64,000 bases of DNA from contig OX422211.1 in assembly GCA_949130495.1 (NCBI GenBank), positions 537,976,872 to 538,040,871 on the forward strand. Reading direction: 5' to 3'. The translations under genes were made by a program, and so were the position numbers. Position 1 is the first letter of the stretch; the number at the start of each line of letters is the position of its first letter. A model generated the notes under the pieces. The model saw only the letters and a program-made list of their open reading frames with translations. It was not told the origin of the DNA and did no database searches. Origin of the DNA: Sambucus nigra. Its lineage: Eukaryota > Streptophyta > Magnoliopsida > Dipsacales > Adoxaceae. Positions 43,892 to 54,500 of the stretch are shown here, piece by piece.

Positions 43892-45942
43892 TAGTGTTGC
43901 CATGTTTGTCATATGCTAGTTTGCTTCATGATATATTCATTGCTAGTATTATGACATGTGTATCATTTTGTATTGTAGTTTGAGTCCTATTTGAAAAATT
44001 CAAAAAGATTTTGTTTTTGAGAAAACTTTTGAAAATACAAAAAAATTTTGCTTGTCTTTGAGTCAAAATATGTTTGAAAAGCCAAAAATATTTTCGGTTT
44101 TTGTTTTTGAGTTTACATGTTTGATGTGGCATATTGGTGTGCTTGGACCCCCCCATCGTTTCATTATCCATGTGGCTAGGACATTTGGTCATTATTATCA
44201 ATGCTTAGAATGATCTTAACCATTGTTTATATGGGGTTATTTCGAAGTTGATATGCATCTTGATTCGACTTTGTATATATGCCAACATCGCACACATGCA
44301 CGAGTTTATATGGATGTTTGACTTCTCTTGCATATTTGAATTTGGTGAGGCGTTCTTATCTCAATATTGTCATCTATGCGTATGTAAACTTAAGGATAAG
44401 TGTGCATGTAATAACCGTTTACCGTGAGGATTTGAATTGAAAAAATGATGAGTGATTCACGGGAAAGGGTTGCGAGAGTTCAAAATTAACTCGTCGTGAA
44501 AGCCACTGTTTAAAAGAGCCCAAAAGAAAAAGCAAGATGCTAAGAAAAGGGCCAATAAGATTTTCTCTAAGTTGAGAATAGTAGAAACCTCAAAAGAACT
44601 TGAAAAAAGTATGTTTATACGAGGGTGTTTGGTTGGAGAAAATTTAAACGGCTTTGCACAACTAATCCTAATATTGAAACATTGCAATTTGACGCTATTG
44701 TTTGTAGAATCGTCAAAATTCTGGATTTGTGTGCATGTAGTATGTTTAGTTCATTAAGATCACACTTTAATTGTCATTTGGCTATGATAAAGTTTGATGA
44801 TTTATCGCTATCAATTAGAGCTTCTTGATCGTTTCGATGTGTTAGAATTGTGACTCATTTATTGTAGTTTCACGCCCATTCATTCCATGTCCATGTTTGA
44901 GCACATCGGTACTATGTTTGCATGTAACTCGCATTTTATGTTTTTATGAGTTTTTGCGTTTGTGTTAAAAGCTTACTGCTTTAGCACTGTTTTGCATTTG
45001 TTAGGCCCTTCCTGGAATTTGTTTTGTGGAATTTTTTTCACTGGGCAATACTTTATAATATTTATGGGAAACTGGGAAATTTTGGCCGGTCGCGCGAAGT
45101 CATTCAAACGACATCTTATCTCGTGTGAACGACTTCTGTACTTCGTTCGAGCGACTTCCTCATCTCGTTTGAGCAAAGTCCCTGGCTCGTTCAAACGACA
45201 GGGTGAAAAATGTCTTCTGTCTTAATTTGATATATTTTTGGTACTGCAGGAAGCATTTTTTGGATTAATTGGTTTATATGCTTGTTCTTTTATGTTCCAA
45301 ATTGGTTTTTGCATATGAGTCCGTTTATCATACTTAATTTGATTGGTATACTCTTTGTGTGATTCCTTGGTTTACTAGCTACTATTTTGTCATTACTTGA
45401 TCTTTTTTAGCTGGTTGATTCATGTTTATCTAGCGGTTTTCATTTTTCAAAATTGGTATCAACTTGATTATATTTGGTATCATATTGTCATGCTAGATAT
45501 TTCATATTGGTTTATCTTTTCACCGGACTGTCTATTCGAGACAAAAAGGGGGAGAGATGTATGTGATGTAGGGGAAGATTTGTTGAGTGCTTATTTATGA
45601 TATTTGTTTCAAATTGGTAACAAATTGGTATCAAATAATTGCTCACATGTTTCAAATGATATGTTCTTATTGACTATATAAATAAGTTTCATTTGTTCCT
45701 CCATACTTCACTTGATATTTGTTTGTCTGTTTCATGTGTGTAGGTATGGTTCAGCGATTTGAGATTTCAAGTCTACATCACATTCAGACAGTTCATGCTT
45801 GCTGGTGCTACATATATTAGTCCGTGTCCTGTATTTTTTATTTTGGGTTTATGGGATGGGATTTAGGCGTCATACGGCCTAACGGCCCGGTTAGGCATTT
45901 CACTGGTTTAGTTTTGTCCCGGAATAGTCAAAGGGTGAGATT
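43892..45942 (+). mobile_element. 3' non-coding module of element D, conserved with element H
   Basis: A 2.05-kb segment with no supportable gene but recognisable similarity to 8964-10925 along most of its length. Shared blocks include tgtcatatgctagt near 43908, gatgagtgattcacgggaaa near 44445, and ctaagttgagaata near 44569. It contains five cgttcgagcg-like palindromes at 21-22 bp spacing (45099-45198), an internal purine tract aaaaagggggagagat (45543-45558) and the terminal polypurine tract (45930-45942). In full SIRE-type elements the pol region would lie before such purine tracts. Confidence 0.75.
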
Positions 45943-47197
45943 TGTAAGGACATAAATTTCCAATTGAGTCCCGGTATTGTTTTGACTTAATTCCGTGAAC
46001 GAAACTGTGTCTGTAATATGTCATAGGGAGAATTTTATTTTGTCACGATCCCACTTGGTCTATGACGTATTGTAGAAATTGAAGGCGTTGCGGTAAAGCT
46101 TCAAAGATTTAATCATGCCGATGTTTATTTGGTGCAAGTTTACTCGTCTTCAAAGTTAATTTCATTTCGAGATCACTCAGGTATGAATGCGTATAATTAA
46201 TGGTGCTCGGAATTATTTTATAAAAGATAAGGATGTAATTTTTATAAAGAAAAATGTTTTTAAATGTTTTAAAAGTGTTTTAATGGTTTAAACTTCGTTT
46301 TATGATGATAAGCTCGAAATAGAGTTTGACTAATTTGAATCTCTTTGCTAAGAGACGTTTTTATCCGAAAGTCAAACTTTCGCAAGGTCGCTCGAATGAC
46401 ATTGGATCTCGTTCGAACGAGATACAATGTCCCGCGAACGACATGCTTAAGTCGTTCGAATGACACATTTTTTGAGGCGGCGTTTAAATCCTATTTAAAC
46501 AGTGTTTGCATCATAATTTCATAAGTGTGCTTTCTGGAAAACAGTTTTACAAACCAGAACGTTGTTTGCACATGTTTTCTAAGGTTTAAAAGTCTTAAAC
46601 ACATCCTTAGAGTTTGCAAAGATCCGAGTTATCATTCTTATATGTTTAAGTGATCTTGTTGTACCAAAGTTGTTTGTTCTACACACTGAACACAAAGGGT
46701 TTTGCGGTGAAGAAGCAACGGACATCGTGTTCGACATCATAGACGTATAAAAGCCATATTGGAGGACACCGAGACTTACGTGGACGCGTGTGTTGTGAAC
46801 AGAGATCGTAGAAGACGAAATTTCTGCGTTGGCACTATTGAAGAGCGGTTGAAGATCAGAAGGAGCGTCAAGACCCGTGGGGATCGAGTCTTAGTGTAAG
46901 GCTAATCTGTCTTTGTAAAACCATTGTTCATAGTGATTGTCTGGCTTGAGCCGTCCGAGATTGTTTTCCCGTTTTGAGTTTTTTCCTCGTACATCCGGCG
47001 TTGTGAGAATTCTTTACTTTACTTTTCTTGCTTTAATCACTAGATGCATGTTTAGGATTAACCAAGATAAAATTGGTTTAAAGTAAGAATTGGGTTTTCA
47101 CAACTTGGTTGGTGCATAATTAAAAGTTGGATCTTTTCGAAGAAAAATTGGTTTTGTTTAAAACACACACATCGGGCCACTCAAAACACGTTCCTCA
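45943..47197 (+). repeat. 3' LTR of element D (1255 bp)
   Basis: It runs tgtaaggacataaatttcc ... acgttcctca. It holds the pre-insertion form of the hAT MITE target (ttttataaaagataagg, near 46217). The palindrome array is preserved at 46387-46464 with spacing identical to the 5' LTR despite substitutions within the motifs. It is followed by gttat, the right target duplication. Confidence 0.93.
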
Positions 47198-47202
47198 GTT
47201 AT

Positions 47203-48521
47203 TTTTTATTTTTTTTGGTCTTGTTTTGTTAATAGGTGATAAAATCGTGGGAAGCTTAGAAATGTTTTTTTTTTGTTTTCAAATGGGTTTGAAATGGGTC
47301 TGTGGAGGTAAGTGCTTGGGTTTGGGTTTAGGTTTTGGGTGATATGGAACTGAGGGGTATCGCGGGTTCGTAAGGAGGTCGGGTGATGTTGGTATGGTTC
47401 GGAGTGGAAGATCCGGGTAGCAGGTCCGGTTGCAGCTGGATTGCACGTGGGTTACGGGTTAGGAGTTTGAGGGTTTTGAGATCAGAACAGGGTCGATCGA
47501 TCTTAGATCGGGTGGCGAAGGTTGGGCAAGGTCGTTAGGGGTAGGTTCGAAAAGGGGCTCGGGTTGCAGCAGGTGCAGGGTTGGGAATTAGTAACAGGGA
47601 GTGTCGGGTGGTGGGCACGGTTTCGCCGACGGGTTGACAGGGGTGAGGTCGCCGGAGGTCGGAGGTGGTTGGTGGTTTTGGTCGTTTATATTAATGGAGG
47701 GAGGTGAGAGAGGGTGAAATGTGGGTGTTTGTTGGGTTGTTAATGGAATTCGGAGAGAGGAGAGAGAGTGATATGTGGTGAGTGTTGGTTGAGTGGGGAA
47801 GATGAAGTGGGGGTAGATAGAGTGTGTGTGAGTGTATGGGTTATGGTGTGTGTGTGGGGGTTAGGATGAGTTGGTTGTGTGTGTTTAGTTTGAACCCTTA
47901 AAAAAAATAAAGACGAACTAATAAAAATAAAACTATTAAAACTAAAAATCTAAAAATTAAATTCCTACTTTAAAAAATAATAAAGACTCAATTAAAAAAT
48001 GAAACTAAAAAGAAATTAAAACAAAAAATAAAAATCCATTAAACTAAAAACTAAAATCCTAAAAAAATGTAAAATTTAGTAAAACTAAAAATAAATGAAT
48101 TCCTAAAAAAACTAATCCTAATAAAATGAAACTAAAAACTAATAAAAATCAAAATCAAAATAAAATCACAAAGAAATATGAGAATAGAAATTAAAATCTA
48201 ATTTTTTAAAATAAATGTGAAATAAATCCTAAAAATAAAAACGACTCAAACTAAAAATCTAAAAAAATTAAAAAGGCACAAACTAAACACATACGGGCTT
48301 GGGGTAATGGTTTGGGCTAGGTTTAGGCTCGGGTTTGGTTACGGGGCAAGGTAATAAGCTCCATTTGATGCGCATTTAACTTAAATTAAGCCTTTGAACT
48401 CCGCAAATGCAATCAAGCCTGCACCTTAAACATTTACGCGCAAAAGACCCAAATTATCCAGAATTAGCAACTAAAATGCGTCTGTTCGGGGTATAAAATG
48501 TACACTTCAGGGTGCTTATCA
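47203..48521 (-). repeat. 5' LTR of element C, second part (after insertion of D)
   Basis: Resumes the C LTR at the position equivalent to about 31065 in the left copy and follows it to the end (ggtgcttatca). The G-rich zone (47270-47860) and A-rich zone (47900-48260) both correspond. Small deletions distinguish it from the left LTR; the long G run of the left copy is reduced to five Gs. Frames seen in the G-rich zone are not genes. Confidence 0.88.
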
Positions 48522-49087
48522 GTGCACCCAAGTTTAGAGTACCAAGATGTTTCGCACTCGCCCAAGATCTCGTGGTTCTATGACCAAGTGTGAATACCGA
48601 AGGAAAGCCGTTTGGAGATAACGCAAGAAATTTTAGATATCGCAAGAAAGAACACAGTACTCTCATTAAGATGGAAGGGGCCTATGGCGAGGCTTGTGAG
48701 AAAATTCTTGTTCGAAATAACTTTTAGTGATACTGATAGGGCTGTGAGATTCCCACACAATAGGCCCTATACGTGACGGTAAGCGTCAATGGGGAAAGCT
48801 TTGCAAGGACCTTAATGGATGGGGGAGCATCAATCGATATCATGCCTATCAGTTCCTTTCAGATAGCTAACATTCCGAAGGAAAGATTAATACCAATGAC
48901 TTTGGTGATTTTTGGCTACGATAATCAATCGTCCAAATCTATTAGATACGTGATTGTGGGGATTGTGATGGGGAACCTTACCTCGCATATCAAGTTCCAC
49001 GTGATTGAAGGTGCCACTTCGTACCACCTGCTGATAGGGAGGGTATGGATGCATAACCCAGGTCTATTCCCTTCGATGTATCCCTAA
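48522..49087 (+). pseudogene. Aspartic protease region of element A
   Basis: Coding resumes after element C. The segment at 48700-48775 reads approximately ITFSDTDRAVRFPHNRPY, the usual lead-in to Tat proteases. The open part from 48773 contains VSVNGESFARTLMDGGASID, with the active-site aspartate codon at 48818-48820 in a D-G-G-A context, and then YHLLIGRVWMHNPG. Two stop codons interrupt the lead-in. The protease would cleave the polyprotein of the element but is not expressible here. Confidence 0.78.
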
Positions 49088-50975
49088 TGCGTGAAGGCAA
49101 ATGTTAAAGGGATTGAGATTACTATACCTACCACGAAGAAGCCTTTCGCCACCGAAGAAGCCTTTCGCCACCGAAGAAGCTCATTTGGTTGACAAACCTT
49201 TCTACACAAAATTAGAGCAAGGTTCCAGGGTGCTGATAAGGAGGATGGAAGGTGCAAGAGTTCCCTCTATTAAAAAAAGGATGGGGCCGATGAACGACCA
49301 AAGTAGTGAAAGGACAAAAGGAAAAGCAGTAGCCGAAGAAGTTCATTTGGCTTCTCCCAAGAGGTAGAATCTCTCGAAGCATCTCAGGGATTGAATGAGG
49401 CCTAAGATGGATCCGATGGAATATAATGTCCAAGGCAGAGCGTGCTGAGCAGATATTCGAGAGATAGACTGACAGAAGCTTCAAGGGAAAGGAAGAGAAA
49501 AATGGTTGTAATGACGAGCAGACAGTGTAAAAAGAAGATACCTAAGGATGGGAGAGTTATTTACCTCCTCTGAGGGTGTAAGCGGGGCAATCGAAGGAGC
49601 TGATTTAGGGGTTAATGAAGAGGCTGACTGGATATATGAATATTTCTTAGTGGACCAACAGGGGAAATGCATGGTCATTGATAACTCAAATATACAAGCG
49701 TTTGTAGAGGACGTAGCCGAAGAACCAGAATCTATGATGGATCACCCAAGGCCTCAGATACAAGAGTTGGAACAGTTGAACCTAGCTGAAGCGAGAGACG
49801 ATACAAGATCCATTTTCATTTCAAAGGGCCTGAGTGAAGAGAAAATAGGGGCCTTAATAGAGTCAATTCAAGAGTTTAGAGATGTCTTCGCGTGGAAATA
49901 CATAGAAATGGAGGGCTAGATGAAGAGGCGAGTTGCCACAAGCTGAACGTTATGCCTTCAGCCATACTGGTGAAGCAAGCCACAAGAACCTATAAGCTAG
50001 AGATAGATTTTAAGATTAAGGACGAGGTCCAAAGGTTGTTAACATTAGGATTCATTGAGCCGATACAACACCCACTCTGGCTGTCAAGCATCGTCCCAGT
50101 GGTGAGGAAGGACAAGAGCCAGATAAGGATCCGTGTGGACTTTAGAGATCTAAACAGAGCCTGCCTAAAAGATGAGTTCCCTTTACCCTCCATTGATTTC
50201 TTGATTGATGAAACGATGGGTCATTTAATGTATAATTTCATGAATGGGTATGTGGGATACAACCAGATCAAAATGAATCGAGCTGACACAGAGAAGACGA
50301 CATTCATGACCTCGTTGGGCAACTTTATGTACAAGGTGATGCCCTTTGGGTTAAAGAATGTCGGGCAACATATCAAAGGACAATGATGGCCATTTCCATG
50401 ATTTATTTCACAAATGTTTAAAATTATACATGGATGATTTAGTCATCAAATCAAAAAAGGAAGAGTCCCATCTAGACGACCTGATGAGGGTGTTCATTCA
50501 CTGCAGAATATACAAGTTGAAGATGAACCCATTAAAGTGGGATTTTGAGGTAACAAGTGGGAAGTTCCTAGGGTTCTTGGTAGATCGATAAGGAGTACAA
50601 ATGGACCAGGACAAGCAACGAGAAATCCTGGAAATGCCATGTCCAAGAACGTCGAAGGAGCTCAAAAGTTTCCTCGGTAAAGTCTCCTATCTGAGGATAT
50701 TTGTGTCAGGACTAGCCGAAATAACTCACCCGATGATGGAGCTGCTGCGAAAGGTCACGAAGTTGAAATGGGAGGAATCTCACCAGGAGTCTTTTACCAA
50801 ATTGAAGAAGCTGCTGACCTCTCCACAAATGATGATCCCTCCAAAAGCAGGACTACCATTGCTGCTCTACCTCACATCTACGACCAGGTCCATCAGAGCA
50901 CTCTTGGCGCAGGAAGTCGATGGGCAAGAAAGGCCAGTCTTTAACCTGAGTAGAATCATACATAGACCATAGGCA
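49088..50975 (+). pseudogene. Reverse transcriptase and RNase H connection of element A (Ty3/gypsy, Tat)
   Basis: After a linker (49101-49919, broken by stops and a direct duplication of gaagaagcctttcgccaccg near 49135-49175) the RT reads VVRKDKSQIRIRVDFRDLNR, then KDEFPLPSIDFLID, a degenerate FMNGYVGYNQIKM in place of the usual D-containing motif, and MPFGLKN. The catalytic YMDD motif is intact (50427-50438) but in another frame. KFLGFLVDR and FLGKVSYLRIFVSG follow. The classical RNase H-like part reads LTSPQMMIPPKAGLPLLLYL to 50972. At least three frameshifts and a lost first RT aspartate make it inactive. Confidence 0.82.
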
Positions 50976-51317
50976 ATGTAAAGTAGTGTAGAATGACACT
51001 ATTTTGCCTTAGTTTTTGTAGCACAAAAAGTTAGAAATTACATGCTGTCTTTCACAATTCACATTGTGACTAGATGTGACCCAATTAAGTTTTTATTGGC
51101 AATAACTATTTTGATTGGAAGAGTAGCTAGGTGGTTCCTCATCCTTTTAGAATATCACTTAAAGTGTGTGGTTTCTCGCGCGATTAAGTGCCATGCATAT
51201 GCAGACTTATTGGCAATCTTTCCATCTGAAGTATTTGAGCCACCCCGAGGGAACATCCCGGGGGATGACTTAGAGGAAAACTTTTTGAAGGTCGATATTG
51301 AAGAGTGGACGATGTAA

Positions 51318-51523
51318 TTCGATGGTTCTTCGACAGAAAAGAAAGGAGGGACATGGGTTATCTTTTCTAAAGGAAACGAGGAATTTTTCCTTTCATATAA
51401 GCTGGATTTCCCTTGCTCCAACAATGAAGCAGAGTATGAGGCGTTAGTACTGGGGCTGCTAGAGGCCCTTCGAAGGGCCATCCATTCACTATTCATTAAA
51501 GGGGATTCCAACTTAGTGGTTTA
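51318..51523 (+). pseudogene. Second (plant-type) RNase H domain of element A
   Basis: An open stretch of 68 codons carries FDGSSTEKKGGTWVIFSKG, SNNEAEYEALVLGLLEALRR and FIKGDSNLVV. The three acidic residues expected of RNase H (D in FDGSS, E in NEAEYEA, D in KGDSN) are all present. An additional RNase H of this type is the mark of the Tat lineage within Ty3/gypsy and supports the classification of A. A stop follows at once after NLVV. Confidence 0.8.
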
Positions 51524-52268
51524 ACATATGAATGGGGAATATGCGTTGAAGCACCTCAGTTTAGCGCCCTACAGAACGATCATCCAATGGCTGATCAATC
51601 AATTCCATCAAGTAAAGATATGAAGGCATCCTAGAATGATGAATAGATATGTTGATGCCTATGCTACCATTACTCAAAAGATGGCTATGAATATCGATTC
51701 ACCTATGGTGGTGATCTAACGAAGAACATCCCATAGGTTATGCAATCAATCCTACCTATGGAAGGTGATTCGGATTGGAGGGCCGAAATCAGAAAGCAGT
51801 TGGAATCTGAGGAAGGCAAGATGGAACTAAAAAAACTAGCGCAATACTTCATCAATCACGGTAACCTCCACTTCAGGAACGTGGGATGATGGTTTTCAAG
51901 GTGTGTCGGCCCAGAAGAAGTAGAACAAATATTAAAGAAAACACACGAAGGCCACTACAAAACAACAGAGATCCCTCTATACAGAAGAATTCAGAAGGAA
52001 GGATACTTTTGGTCGACGATGAAACAGGATGCAACTGAGTTACAACGAAAATGTGATAAGCTCCAATGTTTCTTTCAAGCAGATGAATGCCACTTCATTG
52101 AAACTCAAACAGTCTGGAGACAACCCTACATCGACTTCATCAAAGATGGAGTTATTCTTCTAGAGAAAATAGACACGATGAGACTCAAATGGAAAGCTCT
52201 ATGGTTTTACGTCTAGGAGGACCAGCTCTATTGAAGGGGGTACTTCAACAAACCATTGAGATATATTA
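51524..52268 (+). pseudogene. Integrase zinc-binding region and truncated pol end of element A
   Basis: At 51890-52090 the sequence reads GPEEVEQILKKTHEGHYKTT, then RIQKEGYFWSTMKQDA and KCDKLQC. This is the H-H-C-C zinc-binding domain that opens gypsy integrases, broken by one stop near 51887. The catalytic core and C-terminus are absent: within about 150 bp a purine tract (ttgaaggggg, 52231-52240) and then the 3' LTR begin. The element therefore has a large 3' pol deletion. Confidence 0.75.
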
Positions 52269-53577
52269 TGAATATAGGGGGCTTAAAGATAATCTCGATA
52301 TTAGAGATAATCCTCCCATCTAATAAAATAGACTCATGGGAATAAGGAAACGAGGCATCTCGAGCGAGGTAGCTCATCTTGGTAACTTAAGCGAGGCAGC
52401 TCAGCATGGGAGCACAAGTGAGGCAGCTCAGTGTGGCAGCCCAAGGAGATCATCTAGTGAAGTAACTGGCCGAAAGGCCTCATCCTTTAGCTTTGTTATC
52501 TTACTTAGTCATGTTTTATCTTTTTATATTGACTTCAAGCTATAACAATTGTAATGATGAAACGATTATAGTGCTATTTAGTGTGAGGTCAAACGGTACT
52601 CGCGAGAGACCAGACCTGGTAGGCCCTAGGAGAGCTTTCATGCTCTATCGGGAGACCTCACCGTAGGGAACTTCAGAGGGACTTGGTTTTGAGGATTGAG
52701 AAGTGAGGCAGCATTGCGTCTTGTCCTGACCATCTTAAATACACCCGGTAAAGCACCGAAAGAACTTTGATCGTGGAATCTTAGGCGGAGCAACCTTGAG
52801 TTCCATCATGCGTTGAGTTGTGAACTAAACAACCCTTTACTTAATGTCACATCTACTTTAGATGATGTCACTAGCCAGCTAGGCAATGTCAAATCTGCAC
52901 TTGAGTAAACCACCGTGGTATTTGGGGCTATCAGATAGTTGGTGAGCCACCTCTGTGATGACAGCCCCCTGACGCACAATGGTTAGGCAAAAGGCATGTT
53001 TTGGCATTTAATGTTTATGACGTAGTGCTGAGTAGTCCATCAGACATTTAATGTTTGTGACATAAAGTATGAGGGATGTCTTGCACAATTGTAAAAGACC
53101 GAGGCACCTCGGGAGTGGCCCGGGGGACTATTTATGGGCCTCAACCACTTCTGAGGGAGAGGATGTTTTTTCAGAGTTCTTTCTAGAGAGTATTAGAGAG
53201 AAAAGATATCAGAGAGAAGTTATTGCAAACCATATCTTTTACTCACCCTCCATTGTCATTCATTACGAAGCTTTTAATAAGTTGACTAGAGATCTTTGAG
53301 GGTTGGTTTGTGTGTTTGGCTGCCTGCCAATGTGTATCTAGGGTGATTACTCCTCTATCCCTCTGACTGAGTTGTTTATGAGTTTCCTTTTATTGTTGTT
53401 TGGGTTATACACGAGTGTATTGTGAGTCCAATCTGTGTTATGATCAAATACAATATTGTGTATTTATTTGTGTCCATTGAAGAGTTTATGGATTATCATT
53501 TATCACCATACTTATAAGGGTTACACCTTAACTAGTATTACCATACTCCCAGGTTACAAGGGGACTACCCTCTTACA
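52269..53577 (+). repeat. 3' LTR of element A (1309 bp)
   Basis: Aligned with the two LTR copies at 14681 and 26542 from tgaatatagggggcttaaag to gggactaccctcttaca, with many substitutions and a few short indels, clearly more than between the other two copies. The purine tract lies 28 nt upstream rather than directly before it, so the true LTR start may be slightly further left. It is followed by atatc; no target duplication is visible. Confidence 0.85.
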
Positions 53578-54500
53578 ATATCTATATTGATTTCTAATCA
53601 ATCTAAACATGATTGTTTTTAGGATTCAAGGGATTAGATTATAAAAATAATAACTTGTCTTAACAAATGAGGGCTCATAATTCTCATTAAAAATTCTCAG
53701 AATACTTCAAATCGAATCATAGGTTTAATTCAGGATTAAAATTGGATCCTATCACATGGATTATAAAAATGTTACCTTTAATTATTTGATATCAAGTTTT
53801 GGGTTTTGTCAACAAAGCCTTTAACTTTTAAAACATAATTAATCCCAATTAGTTATAAACAGTCCCAAAACCAAATTCATATATAAATAAATCCCCCAAC
53901 ATGTTTGTAAACCCAAAATTGTATGGGAGTCATGCATATAAATTAAGAAACAAATTATTAAAGATTTTGCAAGAAAATTCTTGTCTTAGAAGATGAATGA
54001 CGGCTCCTCCCTTGAGATTCTCCTCCTTTGCTGCTCTCACAGCTTGCTAACTTCCCCCAAAAGGTTTTTGGCTGCTAGGCTTAGTTAGAAATGGATGTGA
54101 AATCCAATTAGGGTGATTTCTATTATAAACAAACTCCCTAATCCCGTATCTCCCCATAAGGCCCAATTTTAGGCCCCCAAATAAGCCCATGATGTTACTT
54201 GGGATGGTCCAAAATCTCCTTTAAGAGTATACCTATCCTCTGGGACCAACTTAGAATGGTTAAAACACCTAAAAGAGCTTCTAAATCACCCCAGAACCTA
54301 CTAAACTAGGTGTATATTAAATTACACATAATTATTATACTAATCTTGCAGTAAAATAATTCACGTAGGATGAAAATGAATTATTCTACAAATGCAACAT
54401 ATGAATATAATTTAATCACATAATCATGCACAATAATATCCAAGAAAATAATTATTATAACTCTTCCAATTTAAATGATGTAAAAGTACGGGGTATTACA
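53578..54500 (-). repeat. LTR part of chromovirus E (minus strand)
   Basis: On the element strand it begins TGTAATACCCCGTACTTTT at 54500, right after decayed integrase and chromodomain coding, as a 3' LTR should. It runs for 923 bp until it meets element A's LTR at 53577, where it is interrupted. The remaining LTR is expected on the other side of A; the spacer at 26257-26541 is a candidate. The middle (about 54000-54130) looks like a transcribed leader, with ctcctcccttgagattctcc. Confidence 0.7.

Larger units (their letters stand above)
40273..47197 (+). mobile_element. Element D: gag-only copia-derived LTR retrotransposon (TR-GAG type), complete
   Basis: A 6.9 kb element with LTRs at 40273-41952 and 45943-47197, primer-binding site at 41956-41967, gag at 42013-43891, a 2-kb non-coding module, and polypurine tract 45930-45942 (aaagggtgagatt). 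It is bounded by a perfect target duplication gttat (40268-40272 and 47198-47202), and the empty site is visible in the sister LTR of element C near 31051. No protease, integrase, reverse transcriptase or RNase H sequence is present. This fits the described class of terminal-repeat retrotransposons with only a gag domain. Gag motifs point to the SIRE/Maximus copia lineage. Confidence 0.92.
29647..48521 (-). mobile_element. Element C: large non-autonomous LTR retrotransposon (Athila/Tat type) with nested insertions
   Basis: It has LTRs of about 2.73 kb (29647-32381 on the left; 38855-40272 plus 47203-48521 on the right, split by element D). It is oriented leftward: the tRNA-Asp-like primer site is beside the right LTR and the 3' end beside the left LTR. 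Its own internal sequence is about 5 kb once solo LTR G is removed, and codes only for a gag-like ORF. It lies between the gag and protease of element A. The flanking bases (ttgga and gtgca) do not form a target duplication. Confidence 0.8.

Noticed and set aside
45099..45198. CRISPR-like repeat array
   Set aside because: Repeats are short, variable palindromes at 21-22 bp spacing with no unique spacers of CRISPR length, and the genome is a plant nuclear genome.
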